A stretch of DNA of 64,000 bases. Source: Hansfordia pulvinata. Taxonomy: Eukaryota; Ascomycota; Sordariomycetes; Xylariales. The stretch spans positions 1,736,001 to 1,800,000 of the forward strand of contig BJKQ01000002.1 in the NCBI GenBank assembly GCA_006538405.1. The letters run 5' to 3'. Shown here in pieces: positions 35,147 through 46,130 of the stretch; the stretch's first letter is position 1; every line of letters starts with the position of its first letter. A program made the position numbers and the translations under genes. Under the pieces are notes generated by a model, which saw only the letters and a program-made list of their open reading frames with translations, did no database searches and was not told where the DNA came from.

Positions 35147-36214
35147 TTTAAGCGAACGTGAGGGCGGCGGCCGCCGGAGGGAAGGGGCGTGAGTCACTGG
35201 CTGGCTCTTTCCCCTGGCGAAACAGTCGAATCGAGTGAGTGATTCCAGACCGGAAGCGACAGCCCTGGGAGCACCGACAGGGAAGGCACGCAGGCACGCA
35301 GGCACGCAGGCACGCAGGCACGCAGGCACGCAGGCACGCAGGGTAGGGCAGGAGCCGAGTGACGGACCTGACAGTGACAGTGGCAGTGACTGTGACCTCG
35401 ACTCCGGCTGGGCCCGGGGCAGGAAAGCCTTGCCGGCCGGCCAAAGAATCCAAGACGGGTTCGGGTCTGAGACGAGCAATCAACTGCCTACAAGGAATAG
35501 CGGCCCCGTGCTCAGGACGGCCAAAGCTGCGTCACTCTGGCACTGAAGATCGATCTGCTGAGGGACCCGTACTAACTAGGAGCGACGCGACAAGAGGATG
35601 CTGATGCACCTGCATGTACGAGTACTGTCTGGCGTTGGACGTGGCAGCTTGGAGGCGACGTTTTCCCCCTTGGCCGTTGCTACCACATCATTTGCGGGTA
35701 CGGAGTACAGAGTACATCCTTCTGTACGAAGACATGCGCTTGTACTCGACAGCGTTACGAGTAAGTGCCTACCTAAGGTTTCATGTGTCTGGGCCTTTTG
35801 GTGACTTCCTTGAGCCCTGCAAGTACTCCTCCCTGGGACATCGTCGTATGAGTACATGCACGCTGAAGCCACGGCGCTGCGTGTAGCCAGGGTATCTACA
35901 TCTATCCGCAATGTACCTGATCCAGTGGAGGTCGAGTGTGGAGGGGCAGGCTACTAGTACCGTTCCAGCTGCTGGCCGTGGTCATCCATTCTTGCTGCCG
36001 TCTTCGATAAGACCTCTTATCGGCGGCCCCGCTGAATTTTTAGCAGCCCAGGAACCAACAGCCAGGGTTGTCGGCGCGGCGTCGACCGTTTTTCAATGTC
36101 AGCCAGGCCCGCGGGACATAGGCATTCCCTCGTCGCCCATACGACCCAACCGCCACCACCACCACCACAACCACAACCAACCTCCACGCCAGACTCGCGC
36201 ACACCGACGACACA
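35147..36214. promoter_or_regulatory. Divergent promoter region, glycyl-tRNA synthetase / RPF1
   Basis: A 1.07-kb spacer between two translation-related genes transcribed away from each other. It holds the seven-copy 8-bp repeat listed separately and GTACGAGTACTG near 35617. The frame upstream of the synthetase start stays open to 35479 but looks like leader. Confidence 0.45.
35285..35340. repeat. Tandem repeat (GGCACGCA)x7
   Basis: Seven perfect copies of an 8-bp unit, about 140-195 bp upstream of the mitochondrial-form start of the glycyl-tRNA synthetase gene, so probably in its 5' leader or promoter. Confidence 0.95.
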
Positions 36215-37557
36215 ATGGGTTCCACCGCCCGCAACAAGATGGACCGCCAGCGGTTAAATGTCAAGCACAAGCAGGAGCGCGAAAAGGCCAAGCGCGAAGC
36301 TCGCTTTCGCCGCAAGAAGGAGGAGGACAAAGACCCCGAGCTGAGGAGGGCACGCCAGGCCAAGAACATCCCCAACAGCATCGACCGGAAGCGTGTATGG
36401 GACGACGTCGACGACGATGGGCTGGGGGCAGCCGTCGACATGGAGCAGCTGCTCAAGAAGCGCCGCTTACAGGCGGAGGAGGCGGAGGAGCAAGCCGCTC
36501 TCAAGGCCGAGCAGGGCTCCCAGGACGGGGAGGGGGGCGACGATAACGACGACGACGATGACGACGACGCCGACAGCATGCTGGCCACGTCGGACGAGGA
36601 AGAAGAAGACGACGACGAGGAAGACAGCGCGGCCGCCGCCAAGGCTCGCGCCAAGCGGGCCATGCGAGACGACAGCGCCGCCCCGTCCACAACCAGCACA
36701 AACCTCGACCTGACGCCCGAGTCGCTCGTCAACAAGTTCCCTACCCTGTTCTCCGACCAACACCCCCCGATACCCAAGGTCCTCGTCACCACCACCCTCA
36801 ACTCGACGCTTCACGACGAGGCCCGCCTGCTGTGCACGCTGTTCCCCAACACGACGTACGTCCCGCGCTCGGGGCACAAGTACGCGCACAAGTACTCTCT
36901 GCGCGAGATCTCCAAGTTCGCCGCCAACCGCGAGTACACGGCCGTCATGGTCCTGCGCGAGGACCAGAAGAAGCCGGTCGGCCTGGACATTGTCCACCTG
37001 CCGTCGGGCCCCACCGCGCACTTTTCCATCTCGAACTGGATCCCGGGCAAGAAGATCCCTCACCACGGAAACCCGACGAACCACTACCCGGAGCTGCTCC
37101 TCAACAACTTCAAGACGCCGCTCGGCGTCCTGACGGCCAGGCTGTTCCAGACCCTGTTCCCCGTCACCCCCGAGTTTCAGGGGCGGCAAGTCGTGAGTTT
37201 TCCCCATCCCCCCCTCTTTTCTTTTTCGCGCTCTTGCTCGCTCTTTGAACGCGTCGCTGACCACAACTTCCCCGCCTCCAGGTGACGCTGCACAACCAGC
37301 GCGACTACATCTTCCTGCGGCGCCACCGGTACGTGTTCCGCGACAAGCGGGCGACGGAGAAGAGCGTGGTCGGGGCGGACGGCAAGGAGCTCAAGGGCGT
37401 GGAGCAGATCCGGGCGGGCCTGCAGGAGCTGGGCCCGCGGTTCACGCTCAAGCTGCGGCGGATCGACAAGGGCATCGGCCGCGCGGGCAGCGACGAGGCG
37501 TCCCCGTGGGAGTGGAAGGCCAAGATGGAGAAGACGCGCACGCGGTTCAACCTGTAG
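36215..37557 (+). CDS. RPF1: Ribosome production factor 1 (Brix domain, 60S biogenesis)
   Basis: Nucleolar assembly factor for the large ribosomal subunit. Exons 36215-37192 and 37282-37557 with an 89-bp intron (branch GCTGAC, acceptor CCTCCAG), giving 417 residues. The N-terminus is very basic ([20 protein letters not shown], about 15-34). A long Asp/Glu tract covers about 104-137. The Brix domain runs from about 187 ([20 protein letters not shown]) through [33 protein letters not shown] and [16 protein letters not shown]. It is completed after the splice by [14 protein letters not shown] and [14 protein letters not shown]. It ends [16 protein letters not shown]. Junction and length fit the family, and the frame is intact. 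Confidence 0.96.
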
Positions 37558-38280
37558 AGGAGGAGTGAGTGAGCGGGCAGCGGCAGCGGCAGCAGCGGCA
37601 GCAGCAAAGCCCCAACCAAATATATACCCCCCCACGTTTACCATTCGCAACGTGTTTGTCGGCTCCTGGTTTCCCGCAGTTGTTGGAAGAAACCAGCCAT
37701 CGTGTGCTCGGGGTGTACGGGGCAGAGGGGAGCGCCCGTGAGGACCTGAAACGAACAAGGCCCCTTGTGTGAATCAGTCAGTGGCTGCTTCACAGGAACG
37801 CGTCGGACGCCCTGTCAGATATTTCTCGGGACAATAATGGTAGGCCAGGAACGCCCTCGTCACAAGTGGCCAGGCTATACAGTGCCCCGTCGCTCACAGT
37901 GAAAGGCGGTGATTGGGAACAAGTCTGAGCGGTCATCTCCGCTCTTGGTAGTCGTATAACTGACCCTGTCTTTATCATTGTCCTTATGAACAGAAAGCAT
38001 CCAACGGCTCCTTTCGAGATGAGATGTGGGGAGAGAGAGCGTTAGGTGGGCATTCGCCAACCTGCCGGGTCCATCACCCGGGGCCACTGCGAGGTTTCCA
38101 TATAATTATACATACATAGGCACTCGTAGCTGGGACACACCGCGGAGGGCGGGTGAGTGGGGATGGGATACCACGTAAAACTGTTTCTGGAAGTCGGGAG
38201 CCCGTGGCACAAATACACAGCCGCACTCAGAGACAGAACCCGGCGCAAGCCTGTCCGGGAGCGAACGCGCCCGAGGTCCG
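37558..38280. other. Intergenic spacer
   Basis: 3' region of RPF1, starting with GGCAGC repeats (about 37575-37605). No gene recognised. Confidence 0.45.
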
Positions 38281-38814
38281 CTAGAAATAAGAAACCAAAC
38301 ACCATGCCGTCGTCTGGTCTCGTTGCAGAGGCACGGGCACAGAAAAAAGCAGACCCTGATGCGGGCCCGGTTCAGCTCGAAGTCCTTTGCCAAGCCGAGG
38401 TCCGGGCGACCCGCGCCGCCGCGCCGCGGAGGACAGCAGCAATAGCACCAGCAGCCGGCTCTCCGATGCCGGCGGGCCACACAGTGGCCAATGTCGGCAA
38501 CTTGAAGCGGTGCGAGAGGGGCGGCGGAGACGGAGAGCCGCGCTCCAGGTCGGGACTCTGCGCACGGGTGTTGCCCGGCTGCGTTGGTCAGCCAAAGATG
38601 TTGGTCGCCGACTGCTCACGGCCGGAGAGTTGGTTCGGCGGTGATGAAAGTTCGGAAATCCATTGGGAAACTCGGGAGGGGGGTTATTATTGGGAACAGC
38701 TCTGTACACACCCCTTAGGAAATAATCGTACATGGCCACAAGGGCCATGAATGCCGAGGGCAGGGCAATGCAGCCTGCAATGATGGCAACAGTGGCTTCG
38801 GGGCCCAGCTCCAT
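38281..38814 (-). CDS. Hypothetical small protein with one N-terminal membrane segment (copy A)
   Basis: An ATG at 38814 opens MELGPEATVAIIAGCIALPS, then AFMALVAMYDYFLRG: a hydrophobic segment of about 25 residues after a short polar start, followed by a proline/asparagine-rich and then Arg/Ser-rich tail. The raw frame is 177 residues. The tail from about residue 65 looks less like coding, and a donor-like GTGAGC occurs there, so the real protein may be shorter or spliced. A TATAAAA lies 147 bp upstream of the ATG. A second, diverged copy of the N-terminal part occurs at 40272. I recognise no named family. The hydrophobic part resembles N-termini seen on various unannotated fungal small proteins. 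Confidence 0.4.
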   Translation of the reverse strand: MELGPEATVAIIAGCIALPSAFMALVAMYDYFLRGVYRAVPNNNPPPEFPNGFPNFHHRRTNSPAVSSRRPTSLADQRSRATPVRRVPTWSAALRLRRPSRTASSCRHWPLCGPPASESRLLVLLLLSSAARRRGSPGPRLGKGLRAEPGPHQGLLFSVPVPLQRDQTTAWCLVSYF

Positions 38815-40092
38815 GGCCTATGTCGTGCGCAGGCAAGGCTCGAGTGCGACTCGTGATGTTTCTTGGGTCTCTTTGCGTGGAACTGGGAATAGCACGGCTG
38901 AGATGTGACTGGCGTCGAGAATGCCGACAGACTTGCCTCGCAGTGCATGGGAGGATGGCATTTTATACACAATGTCCATCCTAGCTGGGTGCATCGTCCT
39001 GCCATCTCATCCAAGGCTGCCTCTTGCCCATGAACCGACCGACCCTATACGGCACGCGTGGGTAGTGAGGTAGCTGTGTAAGAGCTCGGCCAATCTACCA
39101 CACCGCAGCCACAAAAAAACTCAAGAGAGTGTTTGGTTTGAGCTAACGTGACGAATATACCGACTCTCTTTGCAAGTGTGCGAACCCCCTCACTGATCGC
39201 TTTTGTGCTATAGAAGGGCTTAGCACAGTGAGCTCATGTACCGGCTACTTCAAGATGCTTCTCCTGCAGTTGGCTAATACGGCGGAGAGAGTACTTCTTG
39301 AAATACCACCTCATGTACCAGAACTTCGATCCCCATATGAGAGACATTGGAGAGGGTTGGCGCACTCGCCAAGGGGGTCGACGTACTCCCAAAGGATATG
39401 ACGGCATATTCTAGCGCGATGATTAAATCGGGAGACGGGGCTGACACGTCCTGCAAGCACGATTCCACCTGCAGGTGCACACACGTCGCAGCATCACGGA
39501 AGCGTCCAATCACGAGAGCGATGGGTGAGAGAGGCGCAGTGGAGACGCTGCCTGCCTACCCAGTCACGCACCGGGGTATCTGCAGCAGTCTTGGTAGCTT
39601 GAGCCCAGATATCATCTCTCTCCGCTCGCAGACATGACATGACTTCATGTACTGGGGAGGCCGAGCAATGCAAAGACTGAAGTCGAGTCTCACGCGGAAA
39701 TTGTAGCGCATACAGGCTCGGCCGAGGATTGGAAACTCGAGGTTCGCGCAGTCGCGGCTGGGACTCTTGGAGACTCAGGTACAGGTACCTTGTGTAAAGG
39801 TACTTGGTCTTCAGGTGCTGCAGCGTCTAGCTTTCGCGAGTTCCGTGATTGACACATAGCAAGAGCAAGTGGTGGCCTCATGGGCAGATTCGGGCTCCCC
39901 ACTGCCTCCCGGAGATCAAGCGAGGTATATTAAGGTAGACATGAAGACGCAAAGCAAGACTGAGGCGAGAGGACGACTGCTGAAGATGGAGGTATCGAGT
40001 TCGCAGCAGCAAGTAAGTGTCATCAGATGTCGTGAGGATCCCGGAGAACCCCAGACCGGAGACCGTATTCAAACAGAGCCATGTCAGCAAGC
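38815..40092. other. Intergenic spacer, lower in G+C
   Basis: Contains the promoter of small membrane-protein copy A, then sequence that looks A+T-richer than the rest of the window. A 79-residue minus-strand frame (39274-39513) has protein-like composition but no recognisable domain. Nothing else supported. Confidence 0.4.
38961..38967 (-). promoter_or_regulatory. TATA box candidate (TATAAAA)
   Basis: Minus-strand TATAAAA 147 bp upstream of the ATG at 38814. Position and sequence fit a fungal core promoter for copy A. Not tested by any transcript data. Confidence 0.4.
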
Positions 40093-40272
40093 TCAACCGG
40101 GGCGGGGACATCGCGAGCGATCCAAGGGGCCAAAGGTGCGATTGCATATCAACCGACACAGTCCAGGTGCATTGGACAAGTGATCGTAAATCCAAATGGG
40201 TGCCATGATGGTCCATGGCAGGGTAAGGCAGCCTGTGGTGATACCTGTGGTGTCTTCGGGGCGAAACAGCAT
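40093..40272 (-). CDS. Hypothetical small membrane-segment protein (copy B, diverged paralogue)
   Basis: The ATG at 40272 opens MLFRPEDTTGITTGCLTLPW, then TIMAPIWIYDHL, 59 residues in all. It aligns without gaps to the first 32 residues of copy A, sharing the PE, T, I, GC, LP, MA and YD positions. The nucleotide stretch ggcagcctg...cttcgggg is also alike. A TATATA lies at 40430-40435, about 158 bp upstream, close to the spacing for copy A. The tail differs from copy A. The frame stays open upstream to 40464. This may be a real short gene or a decaying duplicate. Confidence 0.3.
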   Translation of the reverse strand: MLFRPEDTTGITTGCLTLPWTIMAPIWIYDHLSNAPGLCRLICNRTFGPLDRSRCPRPG

Positions 40273-41425
40273 GGCGGGCACCAAAGAAGCGATTATGACG
40301 TGGTTTGACACCTGCGGCAGCTCACAATATTGTACAGACACCTTCTCTATCAACAGTAAGTACAATGTAGCCATGAGGAGCGGAGCTATGATTTCTCCTT
40401 TCGTCGTTATGCTGGAGATAGACCTATCATATATACTATGGTCTGGATAGTCGAAACGATCCATAACTACTGGGCTGCAAGTCTGGGCTGGCGGCAGGAG
40501 GTTGGGTTCCGAAAGGAGTTTGGATCCCCGAAGAAAGTTGTGTCCCGGGACGTTGCTGGGCCCGGTGTCAAGGCCGGCGCGGCCGCAAGTCGGGCGACAA
40601 ATCAGCGGAGCCTGTATGACCGCGCCGATATGCAGTATAAGGCTGCGGAACAGCCAGGCCCCTCCTTGTGCAGGTGAACGCTAAGAGGGTGCGGTTGGGT
40701 ACCTGTAGGTAGAACCGGAAACTGGCCGTGTCATCGAACAGGCAGCGGCCATGAACCATTTGCCTATTTGGCTGTGAAAGCTGGCAAAATAGGATATTTT
40801 CAAGGTATGGTAGGAAGAGGGCAAGCAACATTCGTGGAAATACAGGCTATATGAGCTGTAGAAACGGTCAAGTAATTGATCCGAACGTGCGGTGCCATAT
40901 TTTTGCTGTTTCACAACATTGAAGTGCCGCCACTTAGTGATGCTAAGAAGAGATGGCCATCAGGCTGTCGAGGAACGCAGAGAGGTCGGCAGAAACCCGA
41001 TTAACTGGACGCACCCGTGCCTCTCTTCCGGGTGTTAGACTCTTCTTCGTCAACGAGCTGCTACGGAAGATAATAGGGGCTATTTACCCCTACAAACAAT
41101 TAGACAAGGATCATGTCATCATCTGTTGTCACATGCATGGACGAGTCTGTAATGTGAACACATCGATTGCGATCCACGTAGCGTCGCCGGGTTCAGAGCT
41201 ATCTACAAAAGCATGCCAGCTACCTAAGCCTGAAAAAACCATCCTCATAATAGCGGGTTTCGTTTTGAAAAAAGATTAAACACATAAAAGACCCAAGCGT
41301 GAAAGCGTTAGAAACATGGAAAAGCTGCAATGCTAAACTCCGCTCGTGTCGCCGACACATTGAAACGCCAAAACAACAAAACAAAGAGCCCAAAAGACTG
41401 GAGCACCAGGAAGAAAGAACGCTGC
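40273..41425. other. Intergenic spacer, lower in G+C
   Basis: 5' flank of small membrane-protein copy B and 3' flank of the nucleoporin gene. It looks A+T-richer than the rest of the window. No coding sequence or transposon recognised. Confidence 0.4.
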
Positions 41426-44165
41426 TTAATCGGTGACCGATAACCTCTCCAGGCGAGCTTTAACGGCCTCCACCAGTGCCGTCTCCCGCTCGAGGAGACC
41501 CTTGACCTGGCTGACCTTGGCTCTCCGAAGATCCGACGGTATGCGCAGGTCGGCGGACGAAGCCACCAGGCTGTCCTCAGCTTCGCCAATGGTGCCTCCC
41601 AGCTTCTGGGCTTGGCTGAGTAGGTCATCGCGCAGCTGCATGGCCTCTTCGTATCTCTTGAGCGTGTGCCGCAGGCGCGCGGGGCCATCCGCGGCAGCCT
41701 CGGATCCGTTCAGACTGGTGTCGAGTGCCCGGACCTCGTTGATCCAAGCCTTCTCCTTGTCGCTCAGTTCTCGGCTCGTAGCTCGCGTGATGGTCTTACG
41801 CATCTTCTCCAGTCGCTGGTTGAGCGCCTCACTCTTTCCTCTGGCTGTTTCCAGACGATTCTCTATGTCCTGGTCGGCCTTTACAGCAGGCTGGCCGTCC
41901 CCGGCTTCATCCTCGCCAGTGGTGCGCTCGACGCGGGACCGAACCTCGTTGGCCTTGGCGATCTGCTCCTTCAGTTCGGTCTGCAGCTTCTCGCAGCGCC
42001 GGAAGAGCTCGGCGGTGGCCTCGCCGATCCGGTGTGTCTCGTTGCTGAGGATCTGGTGGGCTTCGGTGAAGAGGCGCAGAGTACTAGGGGACAGGCGCAC
42101 TTCCTGGCCCACGAGCGTCTTGTGCCGGCTGCTGCGAAGACCGTCGAGCCACTTGGGCAGCTCCGAGGTCTCGTTGAAAGCATGCGGGGGCTCGAAGAAG
42201 GGGCGAGGGTTGTAGAAATGCAGCGGCTGCACTTCGGCATCCCGCTCATAATCGGGCTCGATGGCGCGCAGAGGCTGGAAGTCATCCTCGGGCGTCTCGA
42301 AAGACATGGCAATCGGAGCAAAGGGTGTGGCCGAAAGCAGGAAGTAGCCCAAGTCGGGATCCCGAATAGCAACAGAAGCTGCCAAGGGAGGGTGCAGGTC
42401 GCCCTGGGCGGTGTTGGTGTACAGCCTCTCTCTGGTTGAGCTCTGGCCATTGACCAGTAGGTCGATTCTGAACTCGGAGCCAGCCGCAGAACTTCCTTTC
42501 AACTCGCTCTCGAGGCGGAACACCCACGGGGAAAGCGAGATGTAGGTGATGCTAGAGGGGTGCGTCACGAAGAACGAGTAGCGCGAGGTGACGTCGGGAC
42601 TGAAAAGAGGCCATTTGCCCTCGGCGCTCTCGGCAGCGGAGAGCACATCGAGAGTCTGGAACGTCAGGAGCGACGGCGTCTGGCTCGCTGTAGCTGCGCG
42701 TCCAATGATCTTGGACTTGTTGCGAGGCGGCAGCCACTGGGCCTGAACACCCTCGAGGTCCAGGCAGATACGCAGCTGGCCGCTCGACGAGAGCAGGCAG
42801 ATGACGGACAGGGACAACCCCTCCTGCTCAATGTCCTCAAAGTCCAGGTCCAGATCCTCGCCCATCATGAGCTCCTCGGTGTCCAGGCGCTCGCCAATGG
42901 CAAAGATGTCGGTCAGCTCCAGGTCGAGGTCGTCGCTGCTCTCCGGGTTGAGTTCGAGCTCAAAGGGCCCTTGTAGCCTGGGAACAATGCCAGGCTTGGA
43001 GGGTCGCATGTAGATCTCGGTGGGAGGCTCGCCGGGGGGGCCCTCGACAATGCGGGGCTCCTGGTTGTCGAGATCCGACATCCAGTCGAGCTGCTGCTGA
43101 GCGAGGAGCTTGGCAGCCTCGGAGACGTCCGGGTCGTCCTCAATGGCAGCCAGGTTCCCGACGATGGAGACGGAAAGAGAGGGGATCAGAGTGGGAGGAG
43201 GAGCCCAGTGCGCAGGCAGCAGAGGGCACAAGGCGTAAACGTCACCCTCTCTCATGGCGATCCACAGAGTCATGGGGGACCATCCGCCAGAGCCTCGACC
43301 AGCGAAGGCGGCAGACGCAACGTCCATCTCGAACGAGTCGGGAGAGAAGCCCTTGCTGGTGGTCTCGGTCGAAGCAGAGAAGTTTTGGTCGAGCGAGGTG
43401 CCGTCGGCCAGCTTGGGCAGATCGATGGCGAGCGAGGGCGAGTCAAAGGACCAGCGGTCATTCTGAGAGAGCTCCCATACGCGGACAATGGCGTCCTTGG
43501 TGACGGTGACGAGGGCGGAGCCGTTGACGCCGAGAGGGTGCCACAGAGCCGAAGCGATGGGGAGCGGTCCATGACATGGGTGGTGGGACCCAAAGTCCAG
43601 GACTTGGGCTTGATGGCGTCGGTGCTCTGGGCCGTCAAGTGGGCAGGGTCGGGCAGCAGAACGATGCGCACGGTGTGAGTGGTGAGGACTGCCATGAAGT
43701 TGGCGTAGGGCGAAACGACTAGCTGCTGGATGTCGCTGGCGACGGGGATCCTGAGGGTCTGTGAGAGGCGGGCGCAAGTTAGCAGGGGCGCCAAGGGGGG
43801 GGAATGAGCGGGTGATAATGAGGGCAACGTACGCGGTAGCCTTCAGCGAAGCCCGACTCGACCGAGTCGCGGATGAGGTCATCGTCGGAGGGAGACTCGC
43901 GCTTGACACGGTTCTGTGCCTTCTCGAACCAGCGCTCCTTGAGGTAGACGAGATCAGCCCAGCGGATCTCGGTGCCGACGGCGATGAAGACCTCGGTGCC
44001 GCGGCGGGCAATGGTGCGGCGGGGCCCGGCCTTGGACAGGGCGGAGGAGGAGGGCGTGTAGAGGGAGGTGGGCTTTGCGGACTCCTGGACCGAGGGGGCA
44101 AAGAGATCGTGGCCGGGCGAGGGCTTTGCCAGCCAGCTGGGCGTATAGCTTGTGATTCTAGGCAT
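41426..44165 (-). CDS. Nucleoporin Nup82 homologue, frameshifted
   Basis: Cytoplasmic-face nuclear pore subunit involved in mRNA export platforms. Exon 1 44165-43833 and exon 2 43758-41426 with a 74-bp intron (CTAAC branch, CTCACAG acceptor). The protein starts MPRITSYTPSWLAKPSPGHD. The N-terminal two thirds is propeller-like, with VVSPYANFMAVLTTHTVRI, SALWHPLGVNGSALVTVTKD and VRVWELSQNDRWSFDS. The C-terminal part (about 640-885) is coiled coil, rich in Glu/Lys/Arg/Leu (LQTELKEQIAKANEVRSRVE), and ends ARLERLSVTD. The frame is broken at GGGG 43559-43562 (CCCC on the coding strand): THVMDRSP must shift to reach IASALWHPLG. One added base gives an 888-residue protein of the expected family size. 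Confidence 0.88.
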
Positions 44166-44610
44166 GGCTGCGATGTGTATGTGTGAGGGCGAGGGTGTGG
44201 GTTCTTTCTGCGGCGTTGTCGGGTCAAGTTGCCAGCATGCTCTCCCCTGGGCGCAAGCAGAAGGGAGCAAGAAGCGGCAATCGAGCCTCGAAGCGGCGGG
44301 CGCGGGCAGCGGATGGATGTGCGGATGCCAGTGATGAGGCGGGCACAAGGCAAAACCGGGATGTCGCAGGTCGAGAGGGTGGTGGTTATACTACTTGTAC
44401 TCGGGGTCGAGGTCGTAGTAAGGCTTTCCGAAGTAGTAACGCGGTGACGCAAGCGGGCGAGCTAGGGAAAAGCGTGTCTGGGTGCGGGCGCGCGCGTGGG
44501 TGCCGGCGGTAGCTGTCGTGGTGGTGGTGGTGGTGGTGGTGGTGTGGGAGAGGAGAGAAGGGAAGGAAGATTTCGAGGCTACGGGGCCACGGGAGCGGAA
44601 AAGAAATGAG

Positions 44611-44651
44611 GTGAGGTGAAGTGAGGTGAAGTGAGGTGAAGGTGAGGTGAA
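44611..44651. repeat. Tandem repeat of GTGAGGTGAA
   Basis: Three perfect 10-bp copies at 44611-44640 plus a fourth offset by one base (44642-44651), about 450 bp upstream of the Nup82 ATG. Confidence 0.85.
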
Positions 44652-45976
44652 GTCGGCAAGGCGGAAAAAAAGGCAGCGGGCGATGGCAACAGCGATCGGG
44701 TAGCGACCGGCAGGTGGATATATTTGTATTGGCCCGGGGGCTGCCTTCCCTTTCCTGGGCGGGCGGTATCCGTGTGGTCCAGGTTGCAGGGTCGGAAGTA
44801 CCTTGGTCGCCTGTTTCAGTCGGGGTGTACCTCGAGCAGCCCTGGGAGCCGCTACTCGGACTAACGCAGTGTACGGCCCAGGGTATCGTGTAGCAGGCGG
44901 CCTTTTAGCAACACAGCCTAGGGCAGAGCCAAGCAATCCTCAAGGATACAGGCTACAAGGGCGACAGGGCAGACAGCAGAGCAGGCCGCCTGGTGTCCGT
45001 GGAGCCGAAACGATGGGTCGGTCGAGCCAGTCGATGGCCTGCCGTCGGGTCGTGTCAAGTCAGGTCGGAGGCAAGACGAAGAAGAAGGAGAGGAATCAAG
45101 GGTATTCAAGAACTGGTGGCAGTCGTCGTGGTAGTCGTAATACTAGTAGATAGAGTAGAAGAAGAAATCAAGTAGAGAGCGAACAACATGGAAATAGGGT
45201 TGTTGTATAGAAGATCCAGACAGCAGGTCTGAGACGAGCAATGACAACAGGATAGACAGGTTTATATGTATACCAGGCATGCAGTCAATCAAGCAGAAGG
45301 ACAGACAGACAGCGAAGAAGGGAAAGGGAAAAACAACAAAGCGTCTGATGTCTTTCTCTCTCTCTCTCTCTGCGCGTGTCTGTGTACCTCAGCGCACTTG
45401 AATAGCGGGCTGGTTGTTGGCAGGTCTCAACTACCGACTCAAGATGGCGCAACAGTAGTGTGTGTCTGCGTGTGTGTGTGTTGTCCTGCTTTAATGTGTC
45501 GCAGGCTCTACGAGTACTCTGGTTGCTATGCGAACACGGGCACAAATATATAATCGTGTGACACAACAGACGGGCGGAGAGAAGCGCTCACGGGTGGTCG
45601 AGTCTGTGTGGCTGTCTGTGCCCGGGTGTCTGCAATCAAAAGCCGTTCAAGAGGCCAGGCGGCGGCTTGGCTTGGTTGTGGGTTTGGTTACGGGCGAGTG
45701 CTGCTGGTGCTGAGAGTTGAGACAACCGTTGTTGAGTCGGGCCTGGCCTGTGTGTGTGTGTGTGTGTCCTGCTTATGCCTGCCCGCTACTCAATCCGCCC
45801 ACGCTTGGTAGAGACTTGAACCATGTGGGTGGGGCAGATTACCTGTTACTCGTAGTTGTCCGATCGTAGCGCATGTACTCGTCGGCGACTGCTGTGTGTG
45901 TGGTTTGTTTCTGATATTATTATTAGGAGCATCCAATGCGCCATGCCACGGCCGTGGGCTGCAAGTCGCCCACGCG

Positions 45977-46130
45977 CCCCTGCTAGGCTCGTCGCCGCCC
46001 CCTGCTAGAGAAGGCCGTGGCCCCTGCTAGAGAAGGCCGTGGCCCCTGCTAGAGAAGGCCGTGGCCCCTGCTAGAGAAGGTTGAGGCCCCTGCTAGAGAA
46101 GGGCGGTTCCCCTGCTAGGGCGGGCGGTGG
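45977..46130. repeat. 22-bp minisatellite, seven units
   Basis: Units begin CCCCTGCTAG. Three copies (45999-46064) are identical, with AGAAGGCCGTGG after CCCCTGCTAG. Flanking units at 45977, 46065, 46087 and 46109 are diverged, mostly in the last eight bases. Perfect 22-bp phasing is kept throughout. Confidence 0.93.
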
